Source of the DNA: Liolophura sinensis
Taxonomy: Eukaryota; Mollusca; Polyplacophora; Chitonida; Chitonidae
Reading direction: 5' to 3'
DNA length: 64,000 bases
Assembly (NCBI RefSeq): GCF_032854445.1
Contig: NC_088302.1
Location: 5,763,338 to 5,827,337 of the forward strand
Positions 21,015 through 33,860 of this stretch are shown piece by piece. The stretch's first letter is position 1. Every line of letters starts with the position of its first letter. The notes beneath the pieces are model-generated. The model did not search any database. It was not told where the DNA came from and saw only the letters and a program-made list of their open reading frames with translations. The position numbers and the translations under genes are program-made.

Positions 21015-23490
21015 CAAATAATTATGTTTAATAAAAATTTTGATAACGAAACGATTAGAAGGTCTTGTATTGTTTTTTCTAGCCTTTTCTAGAACTTATG
21101 TGTTTCATCTAAAGTTAATATGTAAGAAACCGATCGGAATGTTTCAGACGGTGTATACATATTCAGGTTAGAAATGCGCACAGTTGTTAATGCAGATTTA
21201 ATTAAATGACTAAGGTAACTAAAAATACCCGGCTGTATTTGTGAGGGAGATATTCAGCTAAGTTTATTTTAAGGATGTACAACAAGGATGTAACACGTCT
21301 CCGTAAAATGAACAAAATTCCCCTTTTGTTTTGAAAACAAAAAAAAAGGCTGAGCTGAAACGATCCACTTATATATACACTTCAACATAACTTAATCGAG
21401 TTTTATATTTCTAAAAGAGAGATTAATTAATGAAATTTTGCTTAAAATCAAAATTTTGTTTCCGAGAAGTTTACACCAACTGGAAATTTTTCCGGAATCG
21501 TCGACTCCTCTGTTAAGCAGGACATACTTGAGCATATGGATATGCCAAATCGAAACGAAAGATTATCTCCAAAAACATATATTTTTGATGGGTTTTGTTT
21601 GACTTGACAATGAAACTATTCGATTGACACAGAAACCAGCAATGTGCAGTGAGTGACACTCCGAGATCGTTGTCGCCTACTCATTAGTATGCATGCAATG
21701 TCACGGAATTCACCGAAGCCACCGGATATCCATTTGGGTGGTATGATTAACACTCAGTAAAGGGTACGTGAACTTTATCTGGTATTGCCGTTAATGGCGG
21801 ATTGTGTTATAACATAAATTCTCTAACCACAGTTTGGGCGGAGTTTTTAGATGAGGGAAATCCGGGATAGTGATAGTGGTAGGAGGTACCTTGAGGAGGA
21901 GATTAAGGTCTTCCTCAGAGTTAAATCCGTGTCCTGGTCCGTTGATGGCATATTTCGCCCTTTTATTTCACGCCTGTAAAAGACATTTTTCTATAGAAAG
22001 AAAGTTGCGCAAGTACTGTTTGTATAAAATGTTCTGGTCTTCATTAACTGATCAAATTTGAGGAGTTTAACAAAGAGAGGGAAATACAGTTAATGTAAAC
22101 GGCGGTTACCTTCTTCATCCAAACTATTACCGTCTCCATTTGGATTATACATCTTTTTCACCCAACACACTGTGACAAATACATGTACATGCATTGTGAC
22201 AAATGCATGTACGTAAATGAATTAATTAATTCTCCCTTTTTGCTTTCCGGTTGTATGCTTTCTGGAGCATTTTTCGTTTGTTTGTTTAATATATACGATG
22301 GACTCAGAAAGGTTCACTTTTGATGGTCAGGACCAAATATCATTGTGACGTTACAGACTGAATCTAGATGACAAATCATTTATAATCGTTAAACACAACA
22401 CATGGCTTTCATTCAAATGTTCTGTGGTTAACAGTGTGCTTCAAGGCTACACATGAGTTATAACAGTGTCTTGTCCAGTTTTGCAACCGCCATTAAACGG
22501 GTACTAGACTTATACATAAATATTAATTCTCCAGCCTTGCCAAGAAAGAACTGTGTTGTGTCTATATGCCCTGGAAAAAAATATATTAAGAAGTACATTT
22601 TGAGCAATTTTGTAAATAAATATAACAATGGCCAAATGTTTAAAAAATAATGAAAGCACTGGTGGTAAATGCTTGAAGGAGACAAATCCGTCAGTGCTTT
22701 TGACAGTCTCTATTCTTTATGTCGGCTATAAGCCGTTAGACATGTAAGTTAATTATATAGAGAGCGAAAGAAAGATGTTAACGGCAGCCACGCGACAGTC
22801 AGTTGTTGTTAATGATGATGGCTGGTTGGGACATCGTGGCGGTATTGAGAAGGTGTAAGTGATGTGAACGGGTCTGCTTACCAAGATCACCCAGAGCGAG
22901 CCATGTATTATAGGCCCTTCACGCCAAACTAACCAGTTTACAACTCTGTTTGATTAGTAGTTTGGAGAAAAAAAACTGACCGGGCACGCGGAAAAAAGCA
23001 GAGGGGACATGGCCAGACGTTGTAATTAGTAAGAGAAATAATAGAAATAGGAACCTGCAGCAATGCTTCTTTGTTTATGACAATTTTTTTTTTTTAGTGT
23101 ATGCGTGTGTCTACATATATCAAATATCTACCACCCGCCGTGCGCAAGTGATATGTACATACGCTAACGCGTGCTCATAGGCCAGCCCTATGTTATAACA
23201 TACGGCGATATCCTATATACAAGCTAAACGACGCCATACTCTTCCCTCGGAGAGTCTATATTAAACAAAAAGGTAATTAATTTTAGGCTGTCACATGACT
23301 AGATTTCGCTAACTTAGGTATAGGCCTACTAAATATATATGCACATATTTTTAGAACACTATATGGTTTCCGGAAATAGATCTCTACAGATCATGACTCT
23401 GAGAACGTGACGCCCCATGGGCTATGTAATCCTATGTATATGGCGTAGTATGAGCTTTTCCTCATCATTTTGTGTCTGCCTGGCACATGC
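21015..23490. other. Intergenic, nothing recognised
   Basis: Apart from a short TGTGACAAATGCATGTAC-type duplication near 22170-22215, I see no gene or ordered repeat. Confidence 0.4.
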
Positions 23491-23494
23491 ACAG

Positions 23495-23655
23495 GGTGGT
23501 TAAAGGCCATCAATCCCTGCGACTGTCAAACCCTTGACTAATGAGGTCGCGTGTTCGAATCCCGCTCTAACTAGCTCGGCTGCGGCATTAAGTCAGGATT
23601 TTTGTACATATACCTCACAAAGGGCAGTTATTTATTCCGGAGGTATTAAACGGAT
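23495..23655 (+). repeat. SINE-like element, second tRNA-head type
   Basis: AGGGTGGTTAAAGGCC, AACCCTTGACTAATGAGGTC and GCGTGTTCGAATCCCGCTCT give a clear Pol III B box (GTTCGAATCC) with a worn A-box area. They are followed by GGCTGCGGCATTAAGTCAGG. The element is shared with 139-275 and 8718-8886. It is not a functional tRNA gene, since no cloverleaf fits. Confidence 0.55.
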
Positions 23656-25600
23656 GTCAACATTGCCGATTTATAGGAGCTAACTGTAAATGATATTTTA
23701 CGCAAATAGACATACCTGTTCATTGAAGAGGCTATACCGGTGATTTTTGGCAAAACATGGATCAGCGCAAGTTCAGTAAAATCTTTGCTTTTATATTAGA
23801 ATAGCTCAAATAAATAAATTAACATTCCCATAATATCAGCCTCGTCTCGTTAAAAAATCAGCATTAAAGTTCCTATAAAATTTATAAAACGTGTCGCATT
23901 ATGAATTTTTCCAACTTTACTTTAACACTAAAAATAGTCTGATATTTAATGAAAGGTAAGAATTTGAAATATTACATATAAAATATTACAAATATTTTCA
24001 TGAGCGAATACAGATTTTTGGGCTCTTTATCTCCCGTATAGTGTCTTTAACAGAGAAATGAATAAAAATAGTCAACATGTATATTACGAAAAGGTGTTAA
24101 TATAAGCACAACCTGTTCTATTCGCAATAAATGTATTGTTTAAACCAATAAATATAGTCGCAAGCTGCGAAAGCGTTGACCTCGTGAGGTCGAAACCATA
24201 GTCGGGACACACAGCTCACCCAGCAGAGCTGCACAGAAAATCCCGGACAGCTGCCGTCGTGCGCATAGATGTAGATATGTGTTCCCTTCACTCAGTCGAG
24301 ACTTTCCAAACACGCAGGAATTTAAAAAGCGGATGTTAATGACTAAAACATGTCAGTCGGTTGATCTGATGGTATTATAACACTTTATGTAATGCTGTCT
24401 GATTATGAGGAATGTTTGAAGCGATGACTAACCTGCATAGAGAAAATATTATTCTCATTGTAAAACATTTTGACAAAGTTTACTAAAATAACTTGCCACG
24501 CTGTCGCTGTTGTCTTGCAGCATGGCTTATATTTATCGAGCAGAGTGTTGCATTGCGGGCGCCATTTTGCTTTTAAATACTTCATCCAGAGAACTTCTGA
24601 CACCCCCGCTTTACGTTCCCCTCTCTATATGTGTATGTTATCACCTTCCTGCACTTTAATCAATCGAAGCGATACCCTAGCATTTCTATGGTGCACAAAA
24701 CTAATACCGGTGATTCCGGTAATTAATAGTCCATAAATACGGGAAATAAAAAAGAAAGTTGGACATAAAATGAAGAATGCCTTTAGTAATTTAGAAAAAA
24801 TTGTTGTCTTTTTATACTCTATTTAATAATAAAAACCATTGAGTCCCCGAGAATGTATGTAGGCTGAATTAACACAGGTTTGAAGCATGTGACATGCATT
24901 ATTTCCAACCTTACAATTGTAATAAATCTTCTCTGAACTAAGACAACGAAGGCTGTTAACAATTAACACAATTTCTGTATTCATCAAAGCATTGACTACA
25001 AGGCGCACGTTTGAGTAATGAGCTATTCTGTGATGTCACTATTTAGCGTGTCTTCTTGCCAGTATGTTTTGTTCATGTAACACAATATGTTCGTTGGTCG
25101 TGCATATGGGAAGCATTTACGGGGTTGCAAATCTGCTCATTGTATGTATTGAAGGCAAGAGAACATTAAAACGATGGGCGTGAAAGATCATTAAAAAACT
25201 GTGCTAAATAATAGTTCGATTTTTTTTAACACAGTGAAATGGTCTGTTGTGAACCAGAGGGTATTAGTGACGTCACTGGTGTAATTTTATCTTGAAACAG
25301 CTCATTTCAAGGTCTGTTTAGCGAATGTATTGTGTATATTCATAAATATATACGTATATGCATTTTTAATGGTATGTAGCAGCACAGTGTATATGTGGCG
25401 TGAAACCTTATATGACGTCACTGTTATAAGAAAAAACCACTGTACAATTCAAACTTTCGAATGCGTTTTACTAGATTGAAAAAATTCTAAAAAAAAGAAA
25501 TCGAACTACTTTTATGGACAGTGTTTAATAATTTTCATCCGACAAATTCGCGTTCGTGTTTTCTTTTCTTTTAATGAAATATGTGGTTGTACGTTTGAAG
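23656..25600. other. Intergenic with CRE-like sites
   Basis: There is no gene I can support. Three CRE-type sites cluster at 25031-25420 and are listed separately. Confidence 0.4.
25031..25420. promoter_or_regulatory. Cluster of CRE-type sites
   Basis: Perfect TGACGTCA palindromes lie at 25268-25275 and 25413-25420, with a one-base variant TGATGTCA at 25031-25038. These are binding sites for CREB/ATF-type bZIP factors. Two perfect 8-mers within 150 bp is more than expected by chance, but function is not shown. Confidence 0.3.
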
Positions 25601-25601
25601 G

Positions 25602-25692
25602 TCTGGTTTTCTCCCACCATCGTCGACCACCGTCGTATAAGTGAAATATTCTAGAGTACTGCGTAAAACATCTATCAAATAAGTAATGAAAT
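25602..25692 (+). mobile_element. SINE 3' end fragment
   Basis: TTTTCTCCCACCATCGTCGA, CCGTCGTATAAGTGAAATAT, GAGTACTGCGTAAAACATCT and then AATAAGTAATGAAATAATG. Confidence 0.75.
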
Positions 25693-28560
25693 AATGAAAT
25701 ATGTAATTCGTAAGTATTTTAGCAACTGCCAATATGGATGTTACAGCAGATGGTAAAAAAATACTATGCGAAAGAAAGAAAACAATAAAAATACAAAATT
25801 AGCGGCAAGTAAGTGTCGTTGTCTCAATGAACAAGTATATGCATGCAATAAAACCTCCTCATACATAAGCCTACGCCTAGCAGAGCATTTGTCAACATCA
25901 GTACAAAGAAAATTCCATTTATACAACTCACACAAACGGGTTGACAGTAATATTTTTAGTACACTTGCAAGCGGCTGATATACATGACACCGGTACGTGA
26001 TACTGAACATTGCATACGGTATCCGTACCTGAGAGATCTGACACCATTGTGTACCTTAACGATTTACCTTTAACGATTTGCTATCTGATACGAGCTTCGT
26101 CACATCAATTTTAGTACAGCTAACATCTGTCTGCCTTATGCAGTGCAGAACACTTTAATTTTAAATGTCGCAATAGACCAAAATACCTCACCGTTGAACA
26201 GGGCGAGAGGTTTGTGTACACAAACTGTCTGGATAACCCAGATTCGACTTACAATGCTTGTCCTCAAATCTATTGCCCAGAAGCCGTGGTTTTAATAAGG
26301 CTAAATATACAATCTAACTTATCAGTACTCACAAGCTATATAGGCACATGTATAAACATGTTCTACCCATTCACAAACCTGTAAAGTTAGTAGACTGTTT
26401 TCACCAATAAGGTTCGGGTTGTCAGGTACAGTCATGTGCGTGTGTGTGTGTGTTTGTGTGTGTGGAAGCTGATTATTCTCAGTAACTCTCACCTGTTATA
26501 GTGGCTTTATTTACCTGTTATCTTCTTTCGGATAACCAACTGACAATTTTAGGTGTAAATTGTGCACAGTTATTATCGTGATCGGGAAGTGAAACAATGT
26601 ATGAGATTAAGGATTCTCTAACAAAAGTATACCCGCTGATTGTCTCAGATAACGGTGCTTTTCTTTCAGATTACGCGACAACATATACGATATAGATACT
26701 TCAAAAAGAATGACGAATGAAGTACTTAATGCACACAAGTTCAAAGAACATCATGCGCAAATGAAGAAAAACAAAAAAAAAGAAACAGAAAAAAAGGGAA
26801 CTGAGGTGCTGTCAAATGATACAACCTGGACAATAAAACCCTGGCGTAGCTACTGAGTTTTCCAGGAAGCGTGGACGTGAGACACCTGGTAATTCAGGTA
26901 CTGCAAAAAACCACTTTGATATCTGTAATGTGACGTTTCACATGGATATAGTTTTAAAAGGCTGAACACTAAACAGATTAACTGAAGTGTTGATTACCTT
27001 ATTGACGAATTGCCTGACTTATTAATTGAATGTGGAATTGGTTGTTTGGGTGATCGATTAATTAAATGAATAGTCTAGGGTCGAAAAACATAAATTAAAC
27101 TCCTACGAAGAAAATGTACACACGGCGTCCAGTAGAAAGGTCAGGGGCGAATTTAAACTGTGAATTTCAACGGCTGTTGTAGGCCTAACAATGGGAAGAG
27201 GTAAGGTTTCGTAAGAAATTTGACTTCAGTAGAAACGAAGTAAACAACGAAGCCTTTGTAAATGTGATCCCATTGTTTATAATCCTTAATATGTGAGGCG
27301 GTTTAGTGGGCGGAAAACTTCTAAGAGAATGAAACAAATAAAGGCATTTACGAACGTGAAACCACAAAGCTGTGCCTGGATGGCAAAATAGCACTCATTT
27401 AATGGCTTCATAAAAGAGCTATGCGAATCCCTTGAATATATCGATTTGTATTTTAGTGCGCTTCAGCTTTTACCTTACATGCAGGCACAAAAGAGACTTT
27501 AGTTTTGTCAGGGTATTAAATCAAGTCCGAATTTCAGTCGTCAAGTGTGGGACAGCTAACACATATTATGTCGATAACATCACAGTATTAAATTGTCTAA
27601 AATGTTATAACGGGTCAACAAAAGATAAAACCTCAACGAAAATTTTTGTTGTTATAACTGTTACTTTAAAAGTCATAGGTTTATATTTTCATTCGAGATA
27701 TCAAACCCATAGGTTTCCGTACATAATCATTCATTCATTCATCCAATGTCATGAATTCATGACGCCTGTAAACTGACAGTTTGACTACGGCGGCTTTATT
27801 CCAGAAACAACGGTGTTGAAATTTTGAATTAAAGACCAGCAGGGAGTATCTGGTCGGCAGATGTAGGACAGCGGCAATTTGAAAGAGCAATCTGTTGGTA
27901 GCTAAGGAAATGCAAACTGCGATATTTGTCTTTCGAGGTCATAGAATTTCCGGTCATTAAAGACGAGTTCAGCTCAGCCTCGGTCTGGTGCATTAGCGCG
28001 CGCTTGCTGATCACGTGAGTACCATGCGGCGACAAGACTGGAAGGACTTCTACGGAACTTGTGTACACATACCTAAATCAAACAGACACGAAGGTTTTCG
28101 CTCTGCCTCTCATTTATCACCTGAGGTGGAATTTAACCCTCAGTCATGCTTTTGAATAATATCGCGCGGATTGCGAGAGGCCAGGTAGATAAAAAGACAA
28201 AATGTGAGGTGACAAACAGATTTGTAAGAAAGGCGTGTGCTGTGGTAGCAATATAAACATTATTAAACACGAAGTTCTGTACTTAAACTATTGTGCAATT
28301 GTTATAATATCCCATTTCGTGACGTAAATGGGTCAACAAACGTCTCACACTAGGGTGACAGTATTTATCGGTATATCTAAGCCGATAACTATCTATAGCC
28401 GATATCTAAGATTTCCTTAAAGTGAGGATTAATCAGTTTCAGCAGCGTATATAGGTTCATCATCGTGTCAATGGGCGGTCTTCATTACACGAATGAAGCC
28501 ATATTATCGGTCTGCCTTATTAAAATATAATATCTAGAACAAATTTAATTATGTTGTCAA
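25693..28560. other. Intergenic, nothing recognised
   Basis: It holds a short (GT)n tract at about 26435-26464 and no gene I can support. Confidence 0.4.
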
Positions 28561-28561
28561 A

Positions 28562-28755
28562 GTGATGGCACGAAACGATAGTATGGCGATACGATATGCG
28601 ATAGCACGAAGCGATGGGATGGTGTTACGATATGCGATGGCATTAAGGGATGGCACGATGGTTCGAAGTGATGGTCATCATGTCGTATCTTCGTCTCATC
28701 GCTTATGTAATTGTGCAATCACTTCGTGTCATCGTCTTATCGTCTTGCGATAAGG
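28562..28755. repeat. CGATG-rich imperfect inverted repeat
   Basis: The left half repeats words such as GCACGAAGCGATGG, ATACGATATGCGAT and GGCACGATGG. The right half carries the complement type: CACTTCGTGTCATCG, TCTCATCGC, TCTTATCGTC. The two halves could pair as a long imperfect hairpin. It could be a foldback-type element or a local inversion-duplication. The CpG density stands out from its neighbours. Confidence 0.6.
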
Positions 28756-28759
28756 CAAT

Positions 28760-29470
28760 ACAACTGTCGTAGGATGATTGCCTTAATGTTACCCTGCTTT
28801 CATAGAAAGTTGAAATACTTGACATGCCATAGTTTAGGTTACTGTTTAGTTTTGCCATGCAGCAACTTTACAAATGAGTGTGGATCAAATAATTACTATA
28901 CGAAGTGGAGGAATGGTAACTGGACCTTGTGGCAGATACATATTATTTTCTACTGGCACTGTATATCATATACGTAGACAGTCAAAACATAGAATACCAT
29001 AAAGGAGACCAGCTTCAGCTGTACAAGATAACATGTAAGAAAATACACTGTGGAGCCTGAAGTCTGACCAAGTTGTGCCCAAGCAGGACCATAACTCAGG
29101 CACAGTAGACGTTTGTGGTTGATATAGTAGAAGAATAATTCGGCAGATATCCGTGAAGCACGCTGTAGCTCACCTACCACACGCCAAACATATTCTCTAT
29201 GTACTGAATACTACAAGAGCGCAGAAATGACTGCATATTTAAAAATAGCCTAGTTCACGTGGTTTAGTGTAAGATCCTATATGCTCTCCCCAGAATTAGT
29301 GTTATGGAAAATTGGCTATTGGCTACAAAAAAAAAATGGTAAAATATTCTTAAAATTTCACATTTTAAATGTTACATTTATTATTGACTGAATTATACAT
29401 AATATACGGTCATTTATATTAATAACACGCATATGAAGAAGGACGAATGTATTTTTGACAGTGTACAAGT
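28760..29470. other. Intergenic, nothing recognised
   Basis: Unremarkable AT-rich sequence. Confidence 0.4.
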
Positions 29471-29735
29471 TTAGGGGCTAGAGGGTGTATAAGCATCAAT
29501 GTTCATAATATCAGCATAAGGCTTTTTTGAACAGTTGCAATCAAATCGCGACTGAGATGCCTATATTTGTATTTGATCGGGAACTTATTTATAGGCTATA
29601 TGATCGGATATGATGCATAGGATATAGAGTGTCTTCCCTGTATCACTGAAAACTGACAACCGCTTCATTCGTTCATGTTACCGGGCTTATTTACTATGTA
29701 TATAACTATTTTTTATATATTTCTTTGAAACCTGG
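29471..29735 (+). repeat. Unclassified dispersed repeat, copy 1
   Basis: It aligns over about 250 bp with 56039-56300. Shared blocks, in order, are GGGGCTAG, GCATNANGCNTTT, TGAACAGTTGCAATCAAA, CGCGACTGAGATGCCT, GAAAACTGA, CCGCTTC and GTTACCGG. Both copies run in the same direction. No coding frame, Pol III box or terminal repeat is obvious. Confidence 0.75.
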
Positions 29736-29821
29736 TAGTTTCTGGAAAAAGAAACGCAGGTATCGAGTTAGGACGTCCGTTTATAATATAGGGGTTGTCT
29801 ACGGTTAGGTTTTAAAGATAC

Positions 29822-30178
29822 ATGTCTATGAATATGTATGTATGTATCCTTGAGCTTAAACTTCGCACTGTGTCTATCAATATGTGTGTATGTATGCATG
29901 CTTGGGGTTTTACGTCGCATCATGTCTATCAATGTGTATGTATGTATCCTTGGGGTTTTACGTCGCACTATGTCTATCAGTATGTATATATGTATGTTTA
30001 CATGCTTGGGATTTTACGTCGCGCCATGTCTCTCAGTATGTATGTATGTATGTTTGTTCGTGCGTGTGTGTGTATGTATCGATGCATTCATGCACGCGTG
30101 CTTGAGGTTTTACGTCGCACAATGCCTATCAATATGTATGTATGCTTGAGTTTACGTCGAACCATGTCTATCAATAAA
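29822..30178. repeat. Tandem repeat with GTTTTACGTCGCA core
   Basis: Five full units and two partial ones carry TTTTACGTCGCA-CATGTCTATCA or close variants, followed by a variable (TATG)n spacer. Unit length varies (about 50-95 bp) because the TATG part expands. The core resembles the start of a common gastropod SINE read in reverse (recall), so a SINE fragment may have been amplified in place. Confidence 0.8.
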
Positions 30179-30179
30179 T

Positions 30180-32215
30180 ACGATAGAAATATACTGATTG
30201 GATTAATATGACGTGTAGAAATATACGGTTTTTAATGATATGTAAAGAAACAGTGTGTTCATATAACTGGATGAAATATAACGCAGCCTACTATTTTTTG
30301 CATAATATGGCGCTATAGAGACGTTGTACATATGAAAGACTATATATACACAGTACACAAAGAGGTCAGCCGAGTACTGGGGCTTCGCAATCAAATAACT
30401 TCTAGCTTACTGAAAATAGGATTATAGATTTCTTATCGTTTTGACCGTTATACATCCGTGTACAGACATTTCTGATAAACGAAATTATCCGACACCAAAA
30501 GTGTGTTTGCATTCCTTATTGGAAAGTAATATAGGTATAGCTATAAGTTAACATTGCTAAAGACGTCAACGTACACAGAAAAGAAGGGCAAATCAATCCC
30601 TTCCCCCCAAAATGGCACAAAACTAAAATTAGTATAGTGGAGAGAAAAAGATTGCTAAACATATCAGTTACTTTCATTTTCAAATAGGAATTTCCTTTTC
30701 GATGGCTTGATATTAGAAATCTCGTGCATGTAGGTTGTTTTTTTTTCTTGTTTTTTTACATTCATGTGTCAATTACGTAAAATTTATTTGGGTTCAAATG
30801 CATACGACAACAAAGGTAATTTAACCGTTTGTGTAATGAGATCCTTAATTGCTACACTGACACAGCTTTTTGACTACAGGGTAATAACCGACAGAAATTC
30901 ACCCGCCTAGTCTTTATCCAGCGTTTAGAAATGTCATCAGTTTGTGAAGACTGGGTGACCTCACGACCTTACACGCAGATATATTCCATTCAGATGATCT
31001 TTCATTCATCCTGGCGAAGGAGGAGAACAATGCCTGTACCCAGAGAACATGTCTATTAGCCAGTGACACCAACCATTACCATTGTCAACTAAGATAGTTC
31101 ATGATGGCTTCAACAAAGGGCAAAGGCCAGTGCCCAATCTATAAACAGCTATGTCATGCTTATAAACACTTTTGTGCCTCTCATTCTTTTTCAGTGGATT
31201 CCATTCTTGAACAAGCGCACGAATTCAATGCCGGGATGTATTCAGTGCGGTAAATTTACCCCGATATTATTTTTAAAAATTTTCTTTAGACTTTTGTATG
31301 GAGTAAACTGGTTTTATCCCAAAAAAAGAATTTATCAGCGATTGAAATTGTTGAGGTTTACGGGTGCATCGACATTAGTCTTATAGTAATATATTCCTAT
31401 AGCCGATCTGTAGAACTTTTCATGACATTAGATCGTTCCCGTGGACTGGAATGTCTGATGGAGCAATTTATCAAGTCTATGCTGTTGCTATGGGTTATAG
31501 AAGATCGTCCCATAATGCATGTGGACAGAAGCTTCTTGCAGCATGTATCTTCAGTATGTTGGTATTTTCTTGATTTATAATGTTATTTACGATGTCTGTC
31601 AAAAACTGCCCTAACATTAACAAATAAACAACACAGTGCACTTTTGCCCCCTGTGCACTAAATTGCCTTTTGGGTATACTGACAACCTTCTTTGGATGCG
31701 ATAGTGTATTAAATATGGCAAACGTTTATTTAAATCCTACTAAACCGCACATCAGTATATTCAACATGAACCAGCAAAGACTTATATAAGGAAAAAAATA
31801 TTCTTTTTTCATTATTGAACATTTAGTGATACACACATTTGTAAAATGTTCATGGTTTAATCAGGATTGCATACCAAGCAAACGTGCACAAATTGACAAT
31901 AGCTTTATGTAAAAGAAAACAAAAGCAAGGTAATTCTAAATACTTTGAGACAGTACTAAACCACCTCTGTCAACTATACTAAGCCTACAACATACTCTGA
32001 TTGCTCATTTGTCACCAAGGTTAAACAATAGTTTCTGGACAATACTGAGTTCATCGACAAATTCCACCATCTCTACATGAACCTGTGATTTCTTACTTGA
32101 TATACGATTTTTGTTTAAATTGATCGTGCGGTTATTGACATGTAGCGTCAGTTATGATGAGCGGCAGGAACATGAATGTCTGTTTCGGTGTCGTGGTCGG
32201 TGGGACCTCAAAGCG
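30180..32215. other. Intergenic, nothing recognised
   Basis: AT-rich and without a supported gene. Confidence 0.4.
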
Positions 32216-32218
32216 TCA

Positions 32219-33860
32219 TACACAGAACTTCACTGAGCCTAACATGGTTATACAGACAACTTCATACTGTGGGCTACAAGAGAAAGATGCAGAACGCTTC
32301 GTGCTGTGTAACACAAGTGGGCTTTCACAGAACACTTCATACAGGTGGAGCACAAGAGGAATATGAAGAGAATTTCATACTAAGGAGCACAAGAGAGAGG
32401 TGCAGAACACTTCATACTGTGAAACACAGAAGGGATATGCAGAGCACTTCATACTGTGAAACACAAGAGGGCTATGCAGATCACTTTATACTGTGGAACA
32501 CAATGGGGCTATGCAGAGCACTTCATACTGTGGAACACAAAAGGGCTATGCAGAGCACTTCATACTGTGAAACTGGAGTTTATGCAGAGCACTTCATACT
32601 GTAAAGCAGCGGAGGGCTATGCAGAGCACTTCATACTGTGAGACACAAAAGGGTAATGCACAGCACCTCATACTGTGAGACACAAGAGGGTAATGCACAG
32701 CACTTCATACTGTGAAACACAAGAGGGTAGTACACAGCACTTCATACTGTGAAACACAAGAAGGTAGTGCACAGCACTTCATACCGTGAAACACAAGAGG
32801 GTAGTGCACAGCACTTCATACTGTGTAACACAAGAGGGTAGTGCACAGCACTTCATACTGTGGAACACAAGAAGGTAATGCACAGCACTTCATACCGTGA
32901 GACACAAGAGAGTAGTGCACAGCACTTCATACTGTGAAACACAAGAGGGTAGTGCACAGCACTTCATACCGTGAAACACAAGAGGGTAGTGCACAGCACT
33001 TCATACTGTGAGACACAAGAGGGTAGTGCACAGCACTTTCTACCGTGGAACACAAGAGGGTAGTGCACAGCACTTCATACTGTGAAACACAAGAGGGTAG
33101 TGCACAGCACTTCATACTGTGAGACACAAGAGGGTAGTGCACAGCACTTCATACTGTGAAACACAAAAGGGTAATGCACAGCACTTCATACTGTTGAACA
33201 CAAGAGGGTAGTGCACAGCACTTCATACTGTGAGACACAAGAGGGTAGTGCACAGCACTTCATACTGTGAAACACAAGAGGGTAATACACAGCACTTCAT
33301 ACTGTGGAACACAAGAGGGTAATGCACAGCACTTCATACTGTGAAACACAAGAGGGTAATACACAGCACTTCATACTGTGGAACACAAGAGGGTAATGCA
33401 CAGCACTTCATACTGTGAGACACAAGAGGGTAATGCAGAGTACTTCATACTGTGAAACACAAGAGGGTAATGCAGAGTACTTCATACTGTGAGACACAAG
33501 AGGGTAATGCACAGCAGTTCATACTGTGAGACACAATAGAGTGGTGCACCGCACTTCATATTGTGAGACAAGAGGGTAATGCAGAGTACTTCATACTGTG
33601 AGACACAAGAGGGTAATGCAGAGTACCTCATACTGTGAAACACAAGAGGGTAGTGCACAGCACTTCATACTGTGAGACACAAGAGGGTAGTGCACAGCAC
33701 TTCATACTGTGAGACACAAGAGGGTAATGCAGAGTACTTCATACTGTGAGACACAAGAGTGTAGCGCAGAGTACCTCATACTGTTAGACACAAGAGGGTA
33801 ATGCACAGCACCTTACACCGTGAGACACAATAGGGTTATACAGAGAACTTCATTCTATGG
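32219..33860. repeat. 37-bp minisatellite, about 44 units
   Basis: The unit reads ACTTCATACTGTGAAACACA followed by AGAGGGTAATGCACAGC. Central units differ at only a few positions (GAA/GAG/GGA, TAATG/TAGTG, CACAGCAC/CAGAGTAC). Units at both edges are much more diverged, the pattern left by unequal exchange. Any frame through it is an artefact. Confidence 0.95.

Noticed and set aside
28562-28753. 63-codon frame with MARND, AIARSDGM-like repeats
   Set aside because: It is the translation of a CGATG-rich inverted repeat.
32176-33142. Frames crossing the 37-bp minisatellite on both strands
   Set aside because: The repeat unit lacks stops in some phases, so the frames are a by-product of the array.
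32219-33860. CRISPR array
   Set aside because: There is no repeat-spacer alternation. Units are directly adjacent and near identical, and the genome is animal.
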